DNA of 64,000 nt from Pseudobutyrivibrio sp. (GCA_024684955.1 JAIKWH010000073.1:1-64000), one strand, 5' to 3'. Numbered from the stretch's first letter, positions 43,612-56,498 are shown. The notes: a model not told the origin generated them from the letters alone. Numbers and translations are program-made.

Positions 43612-46518
43612 TTAAACATTCGCAAACATCTGGCCTATTACATTTATATAACCTCTGGCTATTTTATATAAGGCCTCTGTCTGAATCTCATTATCCCTGC
43701 TTTCTGCCTCCTCAAAATTTCCTAACTGCCAATTGTAAATATCACTGGCTGATATTTTGCTCCTTTGACTAAAGGAGAAGCTATAGGCAAAGCCGGTTTC
43801 TTCCTGCATGATGCTAGCAATGCGTGGAGCATTTTCCGCAAACATTTCCCTAGTTGATGCAGTAGAACATTCTACGCTGGCCTCCACCATGTCCTTTTCA
43901 TACCTAAATGTAGTTTCCATGGTGCCGATAGATTCCATTTGAATTGCCATCTTTATAAGGCCACTTTCTCCAACCCCTCTCACAATTCTCAGGTTCATGC
44001 TGGCAGCCTCATTGTTGACCATAATAGGAATATGATAGGTCTCTCCAGTGTTAGCCATTTCATTCATGGCCCTTGTCTGCTGGATAATCAGATTCATCCC
44101 CTCCATGTCGATGGTCTTTACATCCTCCATCTCCACCATGGTTTTCATAACCCTCTCAGCTAAATCTCCTAGAGCCTCTTGGGCTTCAAGCATAGACTGT
44201 GGGCTGTGGCACATTTCAGAAAATCTCTCTAGTGTCAGGTTAATTAAATCCTCAATATCGGTAATCTCATCATTTTTTGCAGCCTTGTCATAAAGTTTTG
44301 CAATGGCATCGGAACCCCCGTTTTCCATCAGGGATTCTACTGCCTGTATCATATTTGCAGAATATGGGATATTGTATTCTTCCATAACCTGACTCACTGC
44401 TGCAGCCTCTGCCATCTGGTCTTTTACCTGTTCAGTTACATATTTTGTATATGCTTCCTCAGACTCTTCATCAGATATTTCTTCCATGGCCTGGGCAAAC
44501 TCATCTGGGGACATTTCCATATATGTATTCTCCCCTAATCCCATCAATTTGGCCGGAGTCATGGCTTCTTTTGCATCCCTGCACCTGCTTGTCAAAAATG
44601 CCTTCTCCACCTGCTCCGTAATAGATAGGTCTCTTACTACCAGTTCATCCAACTGGCCAAAGTCATCATCTACTGTATATTCTTTGCCTGTATGCCGGCT
44701 GGACCTGACTGCAGTCATGAGATTTCTCAAGGTAACATCTGTGCCCTGACTAATGAGGGCTCCTATTGCAGCCCCGTCACTTTTGTCCACCTGGTGCATC
44801 AGTCTATAAAGACCAATATAGGCATCTCTTTCTTCCTGGCTAATCTCTCCTGCATGCTCAGCCTTCCAAAGGAATTTTGCAAAGCCCTCTGAGTCAGAAT
44901 TGCTGCCCAGTCTGGCCTTTATATCTTCTGTGGTTTTTTCCAGTTCTTCCATTGTCATATCAAGAGGATTCTGGCCCCTCTTAATAATTTCAGCCACAAC
45001 AGCCCCAGTCATGTTTTTAAATGTCCTGCCCACCATTTCGCTGGCTGCTTTTACATTTGTTACAGACTCTGCTGTAATCTCCATCTGATTATATGAAAGA
45101 ATCCTAACTGCTTTTTTAGAACTTTCAGTACTTTCTATATTTAGGTCTGAAAGTATATCATCAATATTTCTAAAGGCCTTTTGGATATTGTCGCCCAAAT
45201 CTGCCCTTACTTCTGTTCCCACTGCCTCGTAGGTCATTTCCATCTTTGCATATTCCTGGGTCACGGAAACAGATACCTGGTAGACGCTAGACAGGGTCTC
45301 CTGGCTAACGTTTGTAAATCTGCCAAATATTGCTGCCGGAGCAGCCTCAATCTCATTGACTTCCTTCATTACTTCCTTGAATAAATCAATGTGGCTGTCC
45401 TTATCTCCTGCCTCATTTTCCATAAGGATTCTAAGGAGGTTTGTCTCCTGGGCCTTTAATTTGTCCAAAAGGTCTGAAATATCAGCAGTGTTTACACTTA
45501 CCCCATTTTTCATCATGGTAAATGTTGCCTCTACTGTCATGGAAAGTTGCACTTCCACCAGTTGCCTTTTTGCAGTTACTTCTGTGATATTTTCTGGGTC
45601 AATGCCCATCACTTCTTCAAATGTAGCCCTGGCCTGATCCATCAGAGAGTATCCCTTGATTAGGTAGGCATCCTTTGGGTCCTTACCCTCTTTTTCAATG
45701 TCCTCAATTGCAAGTAGAAGGTCCTTCTCCTCTGGCTTTGTAAATTCTTCCAACTGTGCCATATACTCAAGGCTATCCTTTGTGATAGGCAAGTCTTTCT
45801 TTAGCAAACTTGTTGCAGCATTCTTTAAATCTGCTGCAGTAAAGCTTTCTGCTTTTGGGCTTTCTTCAATCTGGGCAATAAGGTTGTCCAGTTCCTCTCC
45901 CAGGGAGGTAAGTGTTTCTATCAACTTTTCTTCGTCAAATTCAACAGGCTGATTAGGAGCCTTATAACTTGCCATATAAATATTGTCGATTGTTGGCTCC
46001 AGCTCATTTTTTACCAGGTATGCTGCCACATCCTCTGACAAATTGTCGGCAATTCCCTTTGTCATTTCCATTGCCTGGGCAACAGAACCTGTCATTTCCA
46101 CAATTTCATCCTGGTCCAGGCCACCCATCTTGCTCAGGTCAGCCCCTCCCTTTGCCAGGCTCATTTTTATTTCGTCTACTACTGTAACCAGAGTTTTGGC
46201 ATCCAGGTCCCTTGGGTCATAGCCATCTTTCTCCAGTTTTGCTGTGGCCTCCTCATCAAAGGCTCTCTCCACATTTTTCACCTGATCTACTGTAGACATG
46301 CCAAGAACTGATGCCTCATTCAAATCTTGTTTGAAATCTTCATCAGTCATCAATCCTTTTTTGTCATAAGCACTTCCATTTATTTGAAGGGCTCTTAATG
46401 TATCTTTTGAATTTGCTTCTTTATCGTCCTTGATATCGCCGGACCCAAGTCCAATTACTGCTGGGCTTTGACCCTCTGTTTTAATGTAATCCGTTACCTT
46501 CAGTGCGTCTATCTGCAT
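43612..46518 (-). CDS. Large cytoplasmic protein with FliK-like C-terminus (flagellar, DUF6240-type?)
   Basis: 968 residues without a signal peptide, very rich in Glu, Lys, Met and predicted helix. The long N-terminal part consists of repeated helical units of the kind NIYMASYKAP, DITDIEDLIN. The last 150 residues contain TYHIPIMVNNEAASMNLRIVR and a following hydrophobic/amphipathic stretch, which looks like the hook-length-control FliK C-terminal domain. I recall a Lachnospiraceae family called DUF6240 of this kind but cannot confirm the number here. GGAGG lies 6 nt before the ATG. Located next to flagellin and fliS, it may be a hook-length or export-gate protein; this is inference. Confidence 0.6.
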   Translation of the reverse strand: MQIDALKVTDYIKTEGQSPAVIGLGSGDIKDDKEANSKDTLRALQINGSAYDKKGLMTDEDFKQDLNEASVLGMSTVDQVKNVERAFDEEATAKLEKDGYDPRDLDAKTLVTVVDEIKMSLAKGGADLSKMGGLDQDEIVEMTGSVAQAMEMTKGIADNLSEDVAAYLVKNELEPTIDNIYMASYKAPNQPVEFDEEKLIETLTSLGEELDNLIAQIEESPKAESFTAADLKNAATSLLKKDLPITKDSLEYMAQLEEFTKPEEKDLLLAIEDIEKEGKDPKDAYLIKGYSLMDQARATFEEVMGIDPENITEVTAKRQLVEVQLSMTVEATFTMMKNGVSVNTADISDLLDKLKAQETNLLRILMENEAGDKDSHIDLFKEVMKEVNEIEAAPAAIFGRFTNVSQETLSSVYQVSVSVTQEYAKMEMTYEAVGTEVRADLGDNIQKAFRNIDDILSDLNIESTESSKKAVRILSYNQMEITAESVTNVKAASEMVGRTFKNMTGAVVAEIIKRGQNPLDMTMEELEKTTEDIKARLGSNSDSEGFAKFLWKAEHAGEISQEERDAYIGLYRLMHQVDKSDGAAIGALISQGTDVTLRNLMTAVRSSRHTGKEYTVDDDFGQLDELVVRDLSITEQVEKAFLTSRCRDAKEAMTPAKLMGLGENTYMEMSPDEFAQAMEEISDEESEEAYTKYVTEQVKDQMAEAAAVSQVMEEYNIPYSANMIQAVESLMENGGSDAIAKLYDKAAKNDEITDIEDLINLTLERFSEMCHSPQSMLEAQEALGDLAERVMKTMVEMEDVKTIDMEGMNLIIQQTRAMNEMANTGETYHIPIMVNNEAASMNLRIVRGVGESGLIKMAIQMESIGTMETTFRYEKDMVEASVECSTASTREMFAENAPRIASIMQEETGFAYSFSFSQRSKISASDIYNWQLGNFEEAESRDNEIQTEALYKIARGYINVIGQMFANV

Positions 46519-46565
46519 CTACTTCCTCCGGTTAACTTTTACTACAATTATTATTTCGGACGAAA

Positions 46566-46611
46566 CAAAAAAAAATAAAGCAGTGTTTCCATTAATTTGA
46601 AAACACTGCTT
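46566..46611 (-). terminator. Terminator after the double-receiver gene
   Basis: An 11-bp stem (AAGCAGTGTTT / AAACACTGCTT) with a 12-nt loop, then TATTTTTTTTT on the minus strand, 8 bp past the stop of the regulator at 46619. Confidence 0.88.
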
Positions 46612-46618
46612 CATATTT

Positions 46619-47395
46619 TTACTTTATAGCTCTTCTCTTTAGGAAGAAATCATCCACTGCCTTTTCTATCTCCATAGGAGGCATTGTCTTTAACAAATAC
46701 CCTTCTGGTTTTAGTTTCAAAACACTTTCCACAGTGGCCCTGTCAGATTTTCCAGTCAAAAATATTACAGGAATCTCTGCAAATTCTTCCTCGCTCCTAA
46801 TCATCTCTAATACCTGTTTTCCATCTACAACAGGCATCTCATAATCCAGGAGAATCAAATCCGGTTTATTGGTGGTCAGAGCCTTTATTGCTGCAGTTCC
46901 TGAATTGGCTACAAAGACCCTATACTTTGCCTCAAACCAAGTTTTAACCTTTCTCAACATTGGACCTGAGTCATCTACCACAAGGATTTTTTTCTTTCCC
47001 TCAGTAACATTTTCCCTCATGCTTATATCAAACTGATCAATGGCCTCAGCTAAATTAATTGGTCTGATAAATCTTTCTAATATTATTGTTGATGGAACCG
47101 TTTGCTCTACAATACTAATATCCTCCGGATAACCAATAATATACACTGGTAGATCATCTTCTATGAGTTTATCTTTTAGGTACATCAATGCTGGGATAAC
47201 ATTTTTCTCATCATTTTTAATCAATTCTTCATCCAGCATGATAATTGCAGAACCATAGACTTCCTTTATGGCACTTAACTCACTAGTTTGAGGGTTTTTT
47301 AATATTGCTGTATACCCGATTTTATCCAGCGCATCTCGTATGTTGCTAGCGAAAAAGGCCTTGGTATTTGTAACTACAAGGACATTTTTTGTCAT
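46619..47395 (-). CDS. Two-receiver response regulator (pseudo-REC + REC)
   Basis: 258 residues. The first domain (about 1-125) has a receiver-like layout but lacks the acidic pair (VLVVTNTKAFFAS) and has Arg for the key Lys (RFIRPINL). The second (about 135-258) is a full receiver: KILVVDDSGPMLRKV, LILLDYEMPVVDG (phospho-Asp), FLTGKSD and LLKTMPP. There is no output domain, so the signal must pass to a partner. I place the start at the ATG at 47395 with GGGGGTGA 6 nt upstream, overlapping the kinase stop region; a GTG 9 nt earlier is less likely. It is almost certainly the partner of the hybrid kinase just upstream. Confidence 0.88.
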   Translation of the reverse strand: MTKNVLVVTNTKAFFASNIRDALDKIGYTAILKNPQTSELSAIKEVYGSAIIMLDEELIKNDEKNVIPALMYLKDKLIEDDLPVYIIGYPEDISIVEQTVPSTIILERFIRPINLAEAIDQFDISMRENVTEGKKKILVVDDSGPMLRKVKTWFEAKYRVFVANSGTAAIKALTTNKPDLILLDYEMPVVDGKQVLEMIRSEEEFAEIPVIFLTGKSDRATVESVLKLKPEGYLLKTMPPMEIEKAVDDFFLKRRAIK

Positions 47396-47396
47396 T

Positions 47397-50237
47397 TTAC
47401 TCACCCCCGTGTTGTAAAATATCTTTTATTGCATTAGCAGTTTTTTCTGTACCCTCTGCCTCTAGATCAGTTACATATCCCTTTAGATCCTGCACCAGTT
47501 CTACAGTGGTCTCCGGCATTTCTATTTCTTCCAACTGTTCCATGGCCTCATCTGCCCCATCAATGTTGCACTCACTTACCGCATAAACTAACTTGTTTAA
47601 TATTGCTATTATTTCATCCTTATCCACCTTATGTTTCTCCACATCCTTTTCCACATAAGGCTTTATTTCTTCCTTCAATTCATTTAATTTTTCTAGGGCC
47701 TCTACAGTACGACTTAAAAGTTCCTCTCTCTTGTCATCATTACCCATTTGCTCCAGTAATGCAAATTCTTCTGACATTTCAAGTAAACCAACTGTCCTGC
47801 ATGCACTCTTTAAGGCGTGTACCTGAATAGTAAGGTCCCTAGTGCTAATGGCTTCTATCTCATCTGCCAGGTGTTTCTTTGAGTTGCAAAGATTGTAGAA
47901 ATCCTCCAAAAACTTCATAAACAAGTCCTTGCTTCCAGAATTTTTTAGGGCCATCTCCTTGTTGATTCCCTTTATGTCTGGAATCTCAGCATCCACTGTA
48001 TCCTTAAAGTGGGTTGGGCTAACCTCCTCAATCATCTCGCTTGGCAAATACTTGTAAATCTTTGCGCATATGTCATCCATTACAATAGGTTTGCCCACAA
48101 AATCTGTCATGCCGCTATCAATCAACATTGTTCTGGACTTGTCTAAGGCATTGGCTGTAAGAGCAATAATTGGCGCGCTTCTGTAATAAGAACTTATCAT
48201 TCTTATCCTATTTGTCGCCTCCACACCATCCATCTCTGGCATCATATGGTCCATAAATACAATGTTGTAATTCTTTTTCCTGCATTTTTCTATTGCCTTA
48301 TACCCTGATAGGGCTGTGTCTATATGCATCTTTAATGGCTCCAGCAAACCTTCTGCCACATCCAGATTCATTTGTATGTCGTCCACCACCAGGATTTCTG
48401 CCTTTGGTGCTATAAAGTAATGGCGCTCAACCTTTTCTATTTCACTTTCTTTTCTCTTCTCTAATATCACATTGAAAATGAATTTTGTGCCCAGTCCATA
48501 TACACTCTCAAACCTGATTTTGCCACCCATTAATTCTGTGTAACTCTTTGCAATGGCAAGACCCAGGCCTGAGCCCTCGCGGCTTTCATTTCTGACCAGG
48601 TCAAATCTTGAGAATGCATCAAAGAGTTTTGCCTGATCTTCCTCCTTTATACCCGGGCCGGTGTCCTCCACCTCAAACTCCACATCTACCGCCTTTTCGT
48701 CCTCTTCTCTCACTATGGCCTGGAGCCTGATATAACCCTCGTCAGTATATTTAATTGCGTTGTTAACAATGTTTGTAATTATCTGCCTTAGTTTTACATC
48801 ATCACCATAGACAAATCTTGGCATGTTTTTATCTGTGCTAATAACCAGTTCTATGTCTTTTGACCCCAGCCTGTTTAGGAAAATCAGATGGAGATCATCA
48901 AACAATGTATTTAAATCAAAGACCTTTTGCACCAGTTGAACCTTTCCAGATTCCACCTTTGAAAAGTCCAGTACATCATTGATAATTGTAAGCAGCATGT
49001 TACCTGATTCCTTAATGTTATTCAGGTATTTCTGCTCGTTCTCGCTCCAAGAGTTCCTCTCCAAAATCTCAGTCATACCAATGATTGCGTTCATTGGAGT
49101 CCTGATTTCATGGGACATATTGCTCAAAAACTGTGACTTGGCCTCGTTTGCTTCCTTTGCCTTTTGTTTTTCGTTTTCCGCAGTGGCAATCAGCTCGTGT
49201 TCCTTTGTCACATCATATAAAAGAATTCCATGACCAGCTATTAATTTACGGCCAGAATTGTTAGTGCTTATTAATGTCTTGCCTGATATCTGTGCCAGGT
49301 GGGTAATGCTTACGTTGTAGATTCTTCCGTTTAATTCTACCTCCGCAGCATCAGAGTGGAATACTTCATATAATAATTTAGGAATTTGATCCTTTCTGTT
49401 TAGATACTGCAATTCTGGAAAGATTGACCTAGCCCTCTCATTGCAGTATGTAAACTGATACATATCATCTACAATTACCGCTCCCGATTGAGAGTTCTCA
49501 AACATTCCATCAATGCCCACTCTTTTGATATCGAATACGGTACCTGTAAAGACTCCCTGAATAATAACTACCAGACTAGCAGAACAAATCAGAGAATTAA
49601 AACAATAACCGTATGGAATCACTATAGAAAAGACCCCAATAATGGCCAGGATTATGGAGCAAATAAGAGCCTTTGCTTTAATTGTGGTTTCAATATTCTC
49701 CCAGTTTTTTACCCTATTCACAGCAAAATAAATAAGTATTGCTGCTAGTGATATAACTAGTATTACCTGGGTGACTACCAGTACATATACATGGCCTGAC
49801 AAATATTTTCCCATGTAATAACACTTGGTGGCCAGGTTTTCCAGTTCTCCATGTTGAAATCTGTTTAAGTCATAGAATTCAGCCCTAAATGAATCCCTTC
49901 TGATTACGTATATAAATACGCTTACAATCTCTACAAGTTCAATAATATAAACTGCTATTCTATTTATTCGAATATGCAAAAACTCAATCCAGGCAAGGGC
50001 AAAAAACAGTAGGAAGAGAATGGTTCCAATACTGTCTCCCCTGTGGGCGATTGATAGCATGGTTGGGTCTGAATATAAGTAAAAACTTACATGGGCATAA
50101 GCAGATATCATTATACCTATGGACGCAATTATAGTGTAAGTAATAGGTATTGATTGCCTTCCCCTCAGCAATATGATTATTCCAATTAGCGGAACAACTA
50201 CTCCTAAGTCAATTAAAACTCGTAAAATAATTTCCAT
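47397..50237 (-). CDS. 7TM hybrid sensor histidine kinase (PAS-HisKA-HATPase-REC-HPt)
   Basis: 946 residues. Seven hydrophobic segments fill about 5-245 (MEIILRVLIDLGVVVPLIG onward). A PAS-like region follows (GAVIVDDMYQFTYCN), then HisKA (SHEIRTPMNAIIG), HATPase (NNAIKYTDEGYI, EDTGPGIKEE, GSGLGLAIAK), a receiver (ILVVDDIQMNLDVAE, VFMDHMMPEMDG) and an HPt domain (VHALKSACRTVG). The receiver and HPt allow a phosphorelay to the regulator at 46619. The start is the ATG at 50237, about 11 nt after AGGAGGGG; an upstream ATG at 50279 has no ribosome binding site. The input signal is unknown. Confidence 0.92.
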   Translation of the reverse strand: MEIILRVLIDLGVVVPLIGIIILLRGRQSIPITYTIIASIGIMISAYAHVSFYLYSDPTMLSIAHRGDSIGTILFLLFFALAWIEFLHIRINRIAVYIIELVEIVSVFIYVIRRDSFRAEFYDLNRFQHGELENLATKCYYMGKYLSGHVYVLVVTQVILVISLAAILIYFAVNRVKNWENIETTIKAKALICSIILAIIGVFSIVIPYGYCFNSLICSASLVVIIQGVFTGTVFDIKRVGIDGMFENSQSGAVIVDDMYQFTYCNERARSIFPELQYLNRKDQIPKLLYEVFHSDAAEVELNGRIYNVSITHLAQISGKTLISTNNSGRKLIAGHGILLYDVTKEHELIATAENEKQKAKEANEAKSQFLSNMSHEIRTPMNAIIGMTEILERNSWSENEQKYLNNIKESGNMLLTIINDVLDFSKVESGKVQLVQKVFDLNTLFDDLHLIFLNRLGSKDIELVISTDKNMPRFVYGDDVKLRQIITNIVNNAIKYTDEGYIRLQAIVREEDEKAVDVEFEVEDTGPGIKEEDQAKLFDAFSRFDLVRNESREGSGLGLAIAKSYTELMGGKIRFESVYGLGTKFIFNVILEKRKESEIEKVERHYFIAPKAEILVVDDIQMNLDVAEGLLEPLKMHIDTALSGYKAIEKCRKKNYNIVFMDHMMPEMDGVEATNRIRMISSYYRSAPIIALTANALDKSRTMLIDSGMTDFVGKPIVMDDICAKIYKYLPSEMIEEVSPTHFKDTVDAEIPDIKGINKEMALKNSGSKDLFMKFLEDFYNLCNSKKHLADEIEAISTRDLTIQVHALKSACRTVGLLEMSEEFALLEQMGNDDKREELLSRTVEALEKLNELKEEIKPYVEKDVEKHKVDKDEIIAILNKLVYAVSECNIDGADEAMEQLEEIEMPETTVELVQDLKGYVTDLEAEGTEKTANAIKDILQHGGE

Positions 50238-50307
50238 CCCTATACAGTCCCCTCCTGCGAGATGATAATATTTCACCATTTAAAATTTACACTTAAAATT
50301 TTAACAT

Positions 50308-50336
50308 TTTACATTATAATAATTGTGAAATAATAT
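50308..50336 (+). promoter_or_regulatory. Probable greA promoter
   Basis: TTTACA (50308-50313), 17 bp, TAATAT (50331-50336) on the plus strand, in the gap to the divergent hybrid kinase gene. The leader to the ATG at 50376 would be about 35 nt. A TATAAT on the minus strand (50313-50318) may serve the kinase gene. Confidence 0.5.
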
Positions 50337-50375
50337 AGAATTTTCAATGTTTATAGGCATTGTATGGAGGTTGTT

Positions 50376-50879
50376 ATGGGTGAAAGACTTACTCAAGGTG
50401 ATATCGAAAAAATCCAAGCAGAAATAGATGAGCGAAAACTGGTTCTCAGACCAAAACTTTTAGAGGAAGTAAAGGAAACCAGGGCACAGGGTGATTTATC
50501 CGAGAATTTCGAATACCATGAGGCAAAAAGAGCTAAAAATATGAACGATAGCCGCATCCGCTATCTTGAGAAAATGTTAAAATTTGCTGAGGTAGTAGAT
50601 GACACATCTGCTGACGATGAGGTTGGCATTAACAACACTGTTACCATTTACATACCGGAGGATGATGTGGAGGAAACCTACAAATTAGTTACCTCTATCC
50701 GCGGAAACTCATTAAAAGGTTTAATTTCCATTGAATCACCTCTCGGACAAGCAATACGTGGCAAACATGTTGGTGATATTGTTGAAGTGCATGTCAACCA
50801 AGACTACTCATACAAGGTTGAGATTCGGTTGATAGATAAGTCAACGACAGACGAAGATGACAAAATAAAAAGGTACTAG
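50376..50879 (+). CDS. greA: Transcription elongation factor GreA/GreB family
   Basis: Rescues arrested RNA polymerase by promoting cleavage of backtracked RNA. 167 residues: an N-terminal coiled-coil (to about 75) whose tip is ETRAQGDLSENFEYHEAK with the catalytic acidic residues, then a C-terminal FKBP-like domain with SPLGQAIRGKHVGDIVEV. The canonical tip SENAEYH has Ala to Phe. I start it at the ATG at 50376, 5 nt after GGAGG; the upstream ATG at 50364 overlaps that site. It is plus-strand and stands alone, converging on atpC. Confidence 0.93.
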   Translation: MGERLTQGDIEKIQAEIDERKLVLRPKLLEEVKETRAQGDLSENFEYHEAKRAKNMNDSRIRYLEKMLKFAEVVDDTSADDEVGINNTVTIYIPEDDVEETYKLVTSIRGNSLKGLISIESPLGQAIRGKHVGDIVEVHVNQDYSYKVEIRLIDKSTTDEDDKIKRY

Positions 50880-50901
50880 GAATTTTCCTAGTACCTTTTT
50901 T
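50869..50901. terminator. Bidirectional terminator between greA and atpC
   Basis: A perfect 12-bp stem (AAAGGTACTAGG / CCTAGTACCTTT) with a 6-nt loop, T-runs on both strands. The greA stop codon lies inside the stem. It ends greA on the plus strand and the ATP synthase run on the minus strand. Confidence 0.92.
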
Positions 50902-50910
50902 ACGCATAAC

Positions 50911-51312
50911 CTATGCCAAAATATCCTGTCTTACCAAAGCCTTTTTAAGAGCAACCTCTGCTCTCAGGACATCTACTCCCTCGGCCTTGTTTGCCAGACG
51001 TTCTCTTGCACGATCTTCTGCACTGCGGGCTCTTTCCACATCAATTTCGTCAGGCCACTCTGCCACTTCTGCAAGCAGCGTAACATGGTCTGGGAGAATC
51101 TCAGCAATTCCGGAATGAACAGCCGCCTTCTTGACCCCTTCAGGCTCAGTGATTGTACAAATGCCAGGTGCAATAACAGTGGTTAGAGGAATATGCATTG
51201 GCAATACACCAATCTGTCCCTCAACCGTATTAAACTCAATCATTGTAGCGTCTCCCTCATAGAGAACACGCTCTGGAGTTATGATTGAAATTTTGAAGGT
51301 GTTATCTGCCAT
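50911..51312 (-). CDS. atpC: F1 ATP synthase epsilon subunit
   Basis: Regulatory rotor subunit; 133 residues. The N-terminal beta-sandwich (FKISIITPERVLYEGDATMIEF, GQIGVLPMHIPL, AVHSGIAEI) and the C-terminal helical hairpin (ERARSAEDRARERLANKA) are complete. Start at the ATG at 51312, 6 nt after AGGAGG; a GTG one codon upstream is less likely. Last gene of the operon, 7 bp after atpD. Confidence 0.96.
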   Translation of the reverse strand: MADNTFKISIITPERVLYEGDATMIEFNTVEGQIGVLPMHIPLTTVIAPGICTITEPEGVKKAAVHSGIAEILPDHVTLLAEVAEWPDEIDVERARSAEDRARERLANKAEGVDVLRAEVALKKALVRQDILA

Positions 51313-51322
51313 CACTTACCTC

Positions 51323-53595
<2,273 letters not shown>

Positions 53596-53610
53596 AACAG
53601 ATCACCCTCC

Positions 53611-55116
53611 TTACTTGTAACTTTCTTTACACTCCTCGATAGCCTTAATCAGTTTCTCTTCCATTTCTTCCTCCAGCACCTTTGTAGTTCTAATGCTTTC
53701 TGGAATCTCTGGATATTTAGTATCTACCAAGTCAAACAGAGCCTTTTCAAAAGTAAGAATGTCGGCTGTTGGTATATCAAGGAGATACTTCTTTGTAGCA
53801 GCATAGATTATCATAATCTGATACTCAACTGCCATTGGAGCATACTGTGGTTGCTTTAACATCTCCTTGATTCTTTCACCCTGTGCCAACTGCTCTGCAG
53901 TAGTAGCATCAAGTTCTGAACCAAACTGTGCAAATGCTGCCAGTTCTCGATACTGGGCAAGCTCTACACGGATAGGAGCTGCGATTTTCTTCATAGCCTT
54001 AATCTGAGCAGAACCACCTACACGGGATACGGAAAGACCTGCGTTTACGGCTGGTCTAAAGCCTGCATTAAATGCCTCTGTCTCAAGATAAATCTGACCA
54101 TCAGTAATTGAGATAACGTTGGTAGGTATGTATGCAGATACGTCACCTGCCTGTGTCTCAATAATAGGAAGTGCTGTAAGAGAACCTCCCCCCAGTTTGT
54201 CTGAGAGTCTAGCTGCACGCTCAAGTAATCTTGAGTGCAAGTAGAAGACATCACCTGGGTATGCCTCACGTCCTGGTGGACGTCTCAGGAGCAATGAGAG
54301 TGTACGGTATGCAGTCGCATGCTTACTCAAGTCATCATAGATAACAAGAACATCCTCTCCGTTCTCCATCCACTCCTCACCAATTGCGCATCCTGCATAT
54401 GGCGCAATGTACTGAAGAGGTGCAAGTTCTGATGCTGTAGCAGCAACAACAGTTGTCCACGCCATAGCACCGTATTCTTCTAATGTCTTAACCAAGGCTG
54501 CAACTGTCGAAGCCTTCTGGCCAATGGCAACGTAAATACATTTTACGCCTTGACCCTTTTGGTTAATAATTGTATCAATAGCGATGGCAGTCTTACCTGT
54601 CTGTCTATCGCCGATAATAAGCTCTCGCTGTCCACGTCCAATAGGAATCATGGAATCGATAGCCTTAATACCTGTCTGCAGCGGAGTATCTACGGATTTA
54701 CGTGAGATAACGCCTGACGCAACACGCTCGATTGGACGGAACTTGTCAGAATTGATAGGTCCCTTTCCATCGATAGGCTGTCCTAAGGCATTAACTACAC
54801 GTCCCAGCATTTCATCTCCAACAGGAACCTCAACAACACGACCAGTTGTTTTAACTGTATCGCCTTCGTTGATGTTCTTATTGCTACCTAAAAGAACGCA
54901 ACCAACGTTGTCCTCCTCAAGGTTTAAGACCATGCCGTAAACTTCACCAGGGAACTCCAAAAGTTCTCCTTGCATCGCGTTTTGTAATCCGTGAATACGT
55001 GCGATTCCATCGGCAACCTGAATAACAGTGCCCACATCGGCAACCTCAAGCTGCGCTGCATAACGTTTCATCTGCTCTTTAATAACCGAGCTAATCTCTT
55101 CTGGTTTTAAATTCAT
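53611..55116 (-). CDS. atpA: F1 ATP synthase alpha subunit
   Basis: Non-catalytic nucleotide-binding subunit, 501 residues. Walker [10 protein letters not shown] near residue 170 and the Arg-finger region [14 protein letters not shown] are seen. I favour the ATG at 55116, which overlaps the atpH stop (ATGA) with AGGTGA about 10 nt upstream; the ATG 9 nt earlier has that site too close. Standard order. Confidence 0.97.
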   Translation of the reverse strand: MNLKPEEISSVIKEQMKRYAAQLEVADVGTVIQVADGIARIHGLQNAMQGELLEFPGEVYGMVLNLEEDNVGCVLLGSNKNINEGDTVKTTGRVVEVPVGDEMLGRVVNALGQPIDGKGPINSDKFRPIERVASGVISRKSVDTPLQTGIKAIDSMIPIGRGQRELIIGDRQTGKTAIAIDTIINQKGQGVKCIYVAIGQKASTVAALVKTLEEYGAMAWTTVVAATASELAPLQYIAPYAGCAIGEEWMENGEDVLVIYDDLSKHATAYRTLSLLLRRPPGREAYPGDVFYLHSRLLERAARLSDKLGGGSLTALPIIETQAGDVSAYIPTNVISITDGQIYLETEAFNAGFRPAVNAGLSVSRVGGSAQIKAMKKIAAPIRVELAQYRELAAFAQFGSELDATTAEQLAQGERIKEMLKQPQYAPMAVEYQIMIIYAATKKYLLDIPTADILTFEKALFDLVDTKYPEIPESIRTTKVLEEEMEEKLIKAIEECKESYK

Positions 55117-55679
55117 GGAGCGCATTCACCTACTTTCAATTGAATATTTGATAATTCCTGAGTCAGTTTGTTTAACTGAGTTTTTACAGAGCTATCAATA
55201 ACCCTGTCCTTGATTCGAATTACCATACCCCCGATCAAATCAGGGTCTACCTCGTAGTTCATCTTGAATGAAACATAAGAGGTTGTTTCTAACAAACGCT
55301 TCTCGACCTCTTTTTTCTGGGAATCAGAAAGTTCCATTGGGGTGGTCACTGTGGCTTTTCCAATCTTTTGGAATTCGAATACTCTGTCTACAAAGTACTC
55401 TAGCACCTCAACCATATCCTTTGCGTGGTCTTTCTCCTCTAGCATTCTCAGGAGTCCTACCAACTCATCACTTACCTTTCCCTTAAAAACAGAATCGATA
55501 ATCTGAAGCTTCTCTTCTTTATTGATCTTTGGATGATTCATCATCTGAGAAAAGCCTTCATTGCTGTTTATTACCTCGATGACCCCCTGGGCCTCTTGTA
55601 ATAATTCTGAGGCTCTGTCAGTTTCCACGGCCAGCTCAAATAATGCATCTCCATACACATTTGACACTAACTTAGCCAT
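55113..55679 (-). CDS. atpH: F1 ATP synthase delta subunit
   Basis: Links F1 to the peripheral stalk; 188 residues. The N-terminal helical domain ([14 protein letters not shown]) and the C-terminal [21 protein letters not shown] are typical. The gene overlaps atpF by 13 bp and atpA by 4 bp. Confidence 0.95.
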   Translation of the reverse strand: MAKLVSNVYGDALFELAVETDRASELLQEAQGVIEVINSNEGFSQMMNHPKINKEEKLQIIDSVFKGKVSDELVGLLRMLEEKDHAKDMVEVLEYFVDRVFEFQKIGKATVTTPMELSDSQKKEVEKRLLETTSYVSFKMNYEVDPDLIGGMVIRIKDRVIDSSVKTQLNKLTQELSNIQLKVGECAP

Positions 55680-56182
55680 GTTTTATCACCCATTTCCTTA
55701 AGTGTCTGCTCAACCAAAGAATTCTGAATAGTAGTATCTATATTGGCAACAACAACCTTTTTGGCCATTACTGCTGCAATATTTATTATTTCCTGCTTCA
55801 TTTCATCCGCAGCTTTTCTCTTCTCCAGTTCAGCCTCTTCATTTGCTCTTGCAATGATTCGGGCTGCTTCTTCTTTGGCTTCGCTGATTATCTTGGTTTC
55901 ATTCTTCAAAGCTTTTTGACGAGCCTCGCTGAGTATCTCGTCTCTTTCTTTGTCAATGTTTTTCAACTTTGCTTCGTATTGCTGCTTCAATTCATTTGCA
56001 GCTTCTTTATCCTCTTTAGCGCTAGCAATGTCATTTGCTATGCCCTGCTTTCTGTTATCAAGCAGTTTTCTAACTGGATTGAATAACAAGTTAGACATGA
56101 TAAGGAATAGGAAGAATACCGCAACTGCAAGGAGTGCAGCGTCATTAAGCAATTGAAAATCCAAGTCAAACAGTCTTTCCAA
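55667..56182 (-). CDS. atpF: F0 ATP synthase b subunit
   Basis: Peripheral stalk, 171 residues: one N-terminal membrane helix (about 10-30) and a long charged helix (KEAANELKQQYEAKLKN). The start is TTG (56182-56180) with GGAGG 8 nt upstream. It overlaps atpH by 13 bp. Confidence 0.94.
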   Translation of the reverse strand: MERLFDLDFQLLNDAALLAVAVFFLFLIMSNLLFNPVRKLLDNRKQGIANDIASAKEDKEAANELKQQYEAKLKNIDKERDEILSEARQKALKNETKIISEAKEEAARIIARANEEAELEKRKAADEMKQEIINIAAVMAKKVVVANIDTTIQNSLVEQTLKEMGDKTWLS

Positions 56183-56215
56183 TTCTTAGCCCTCCTTATT
56201 ATTTTTTTACCTTTC

Positions 56216-56485
<270 letters not shown>

Positions 56486-56498
56486 CTAAAGATTTTGT

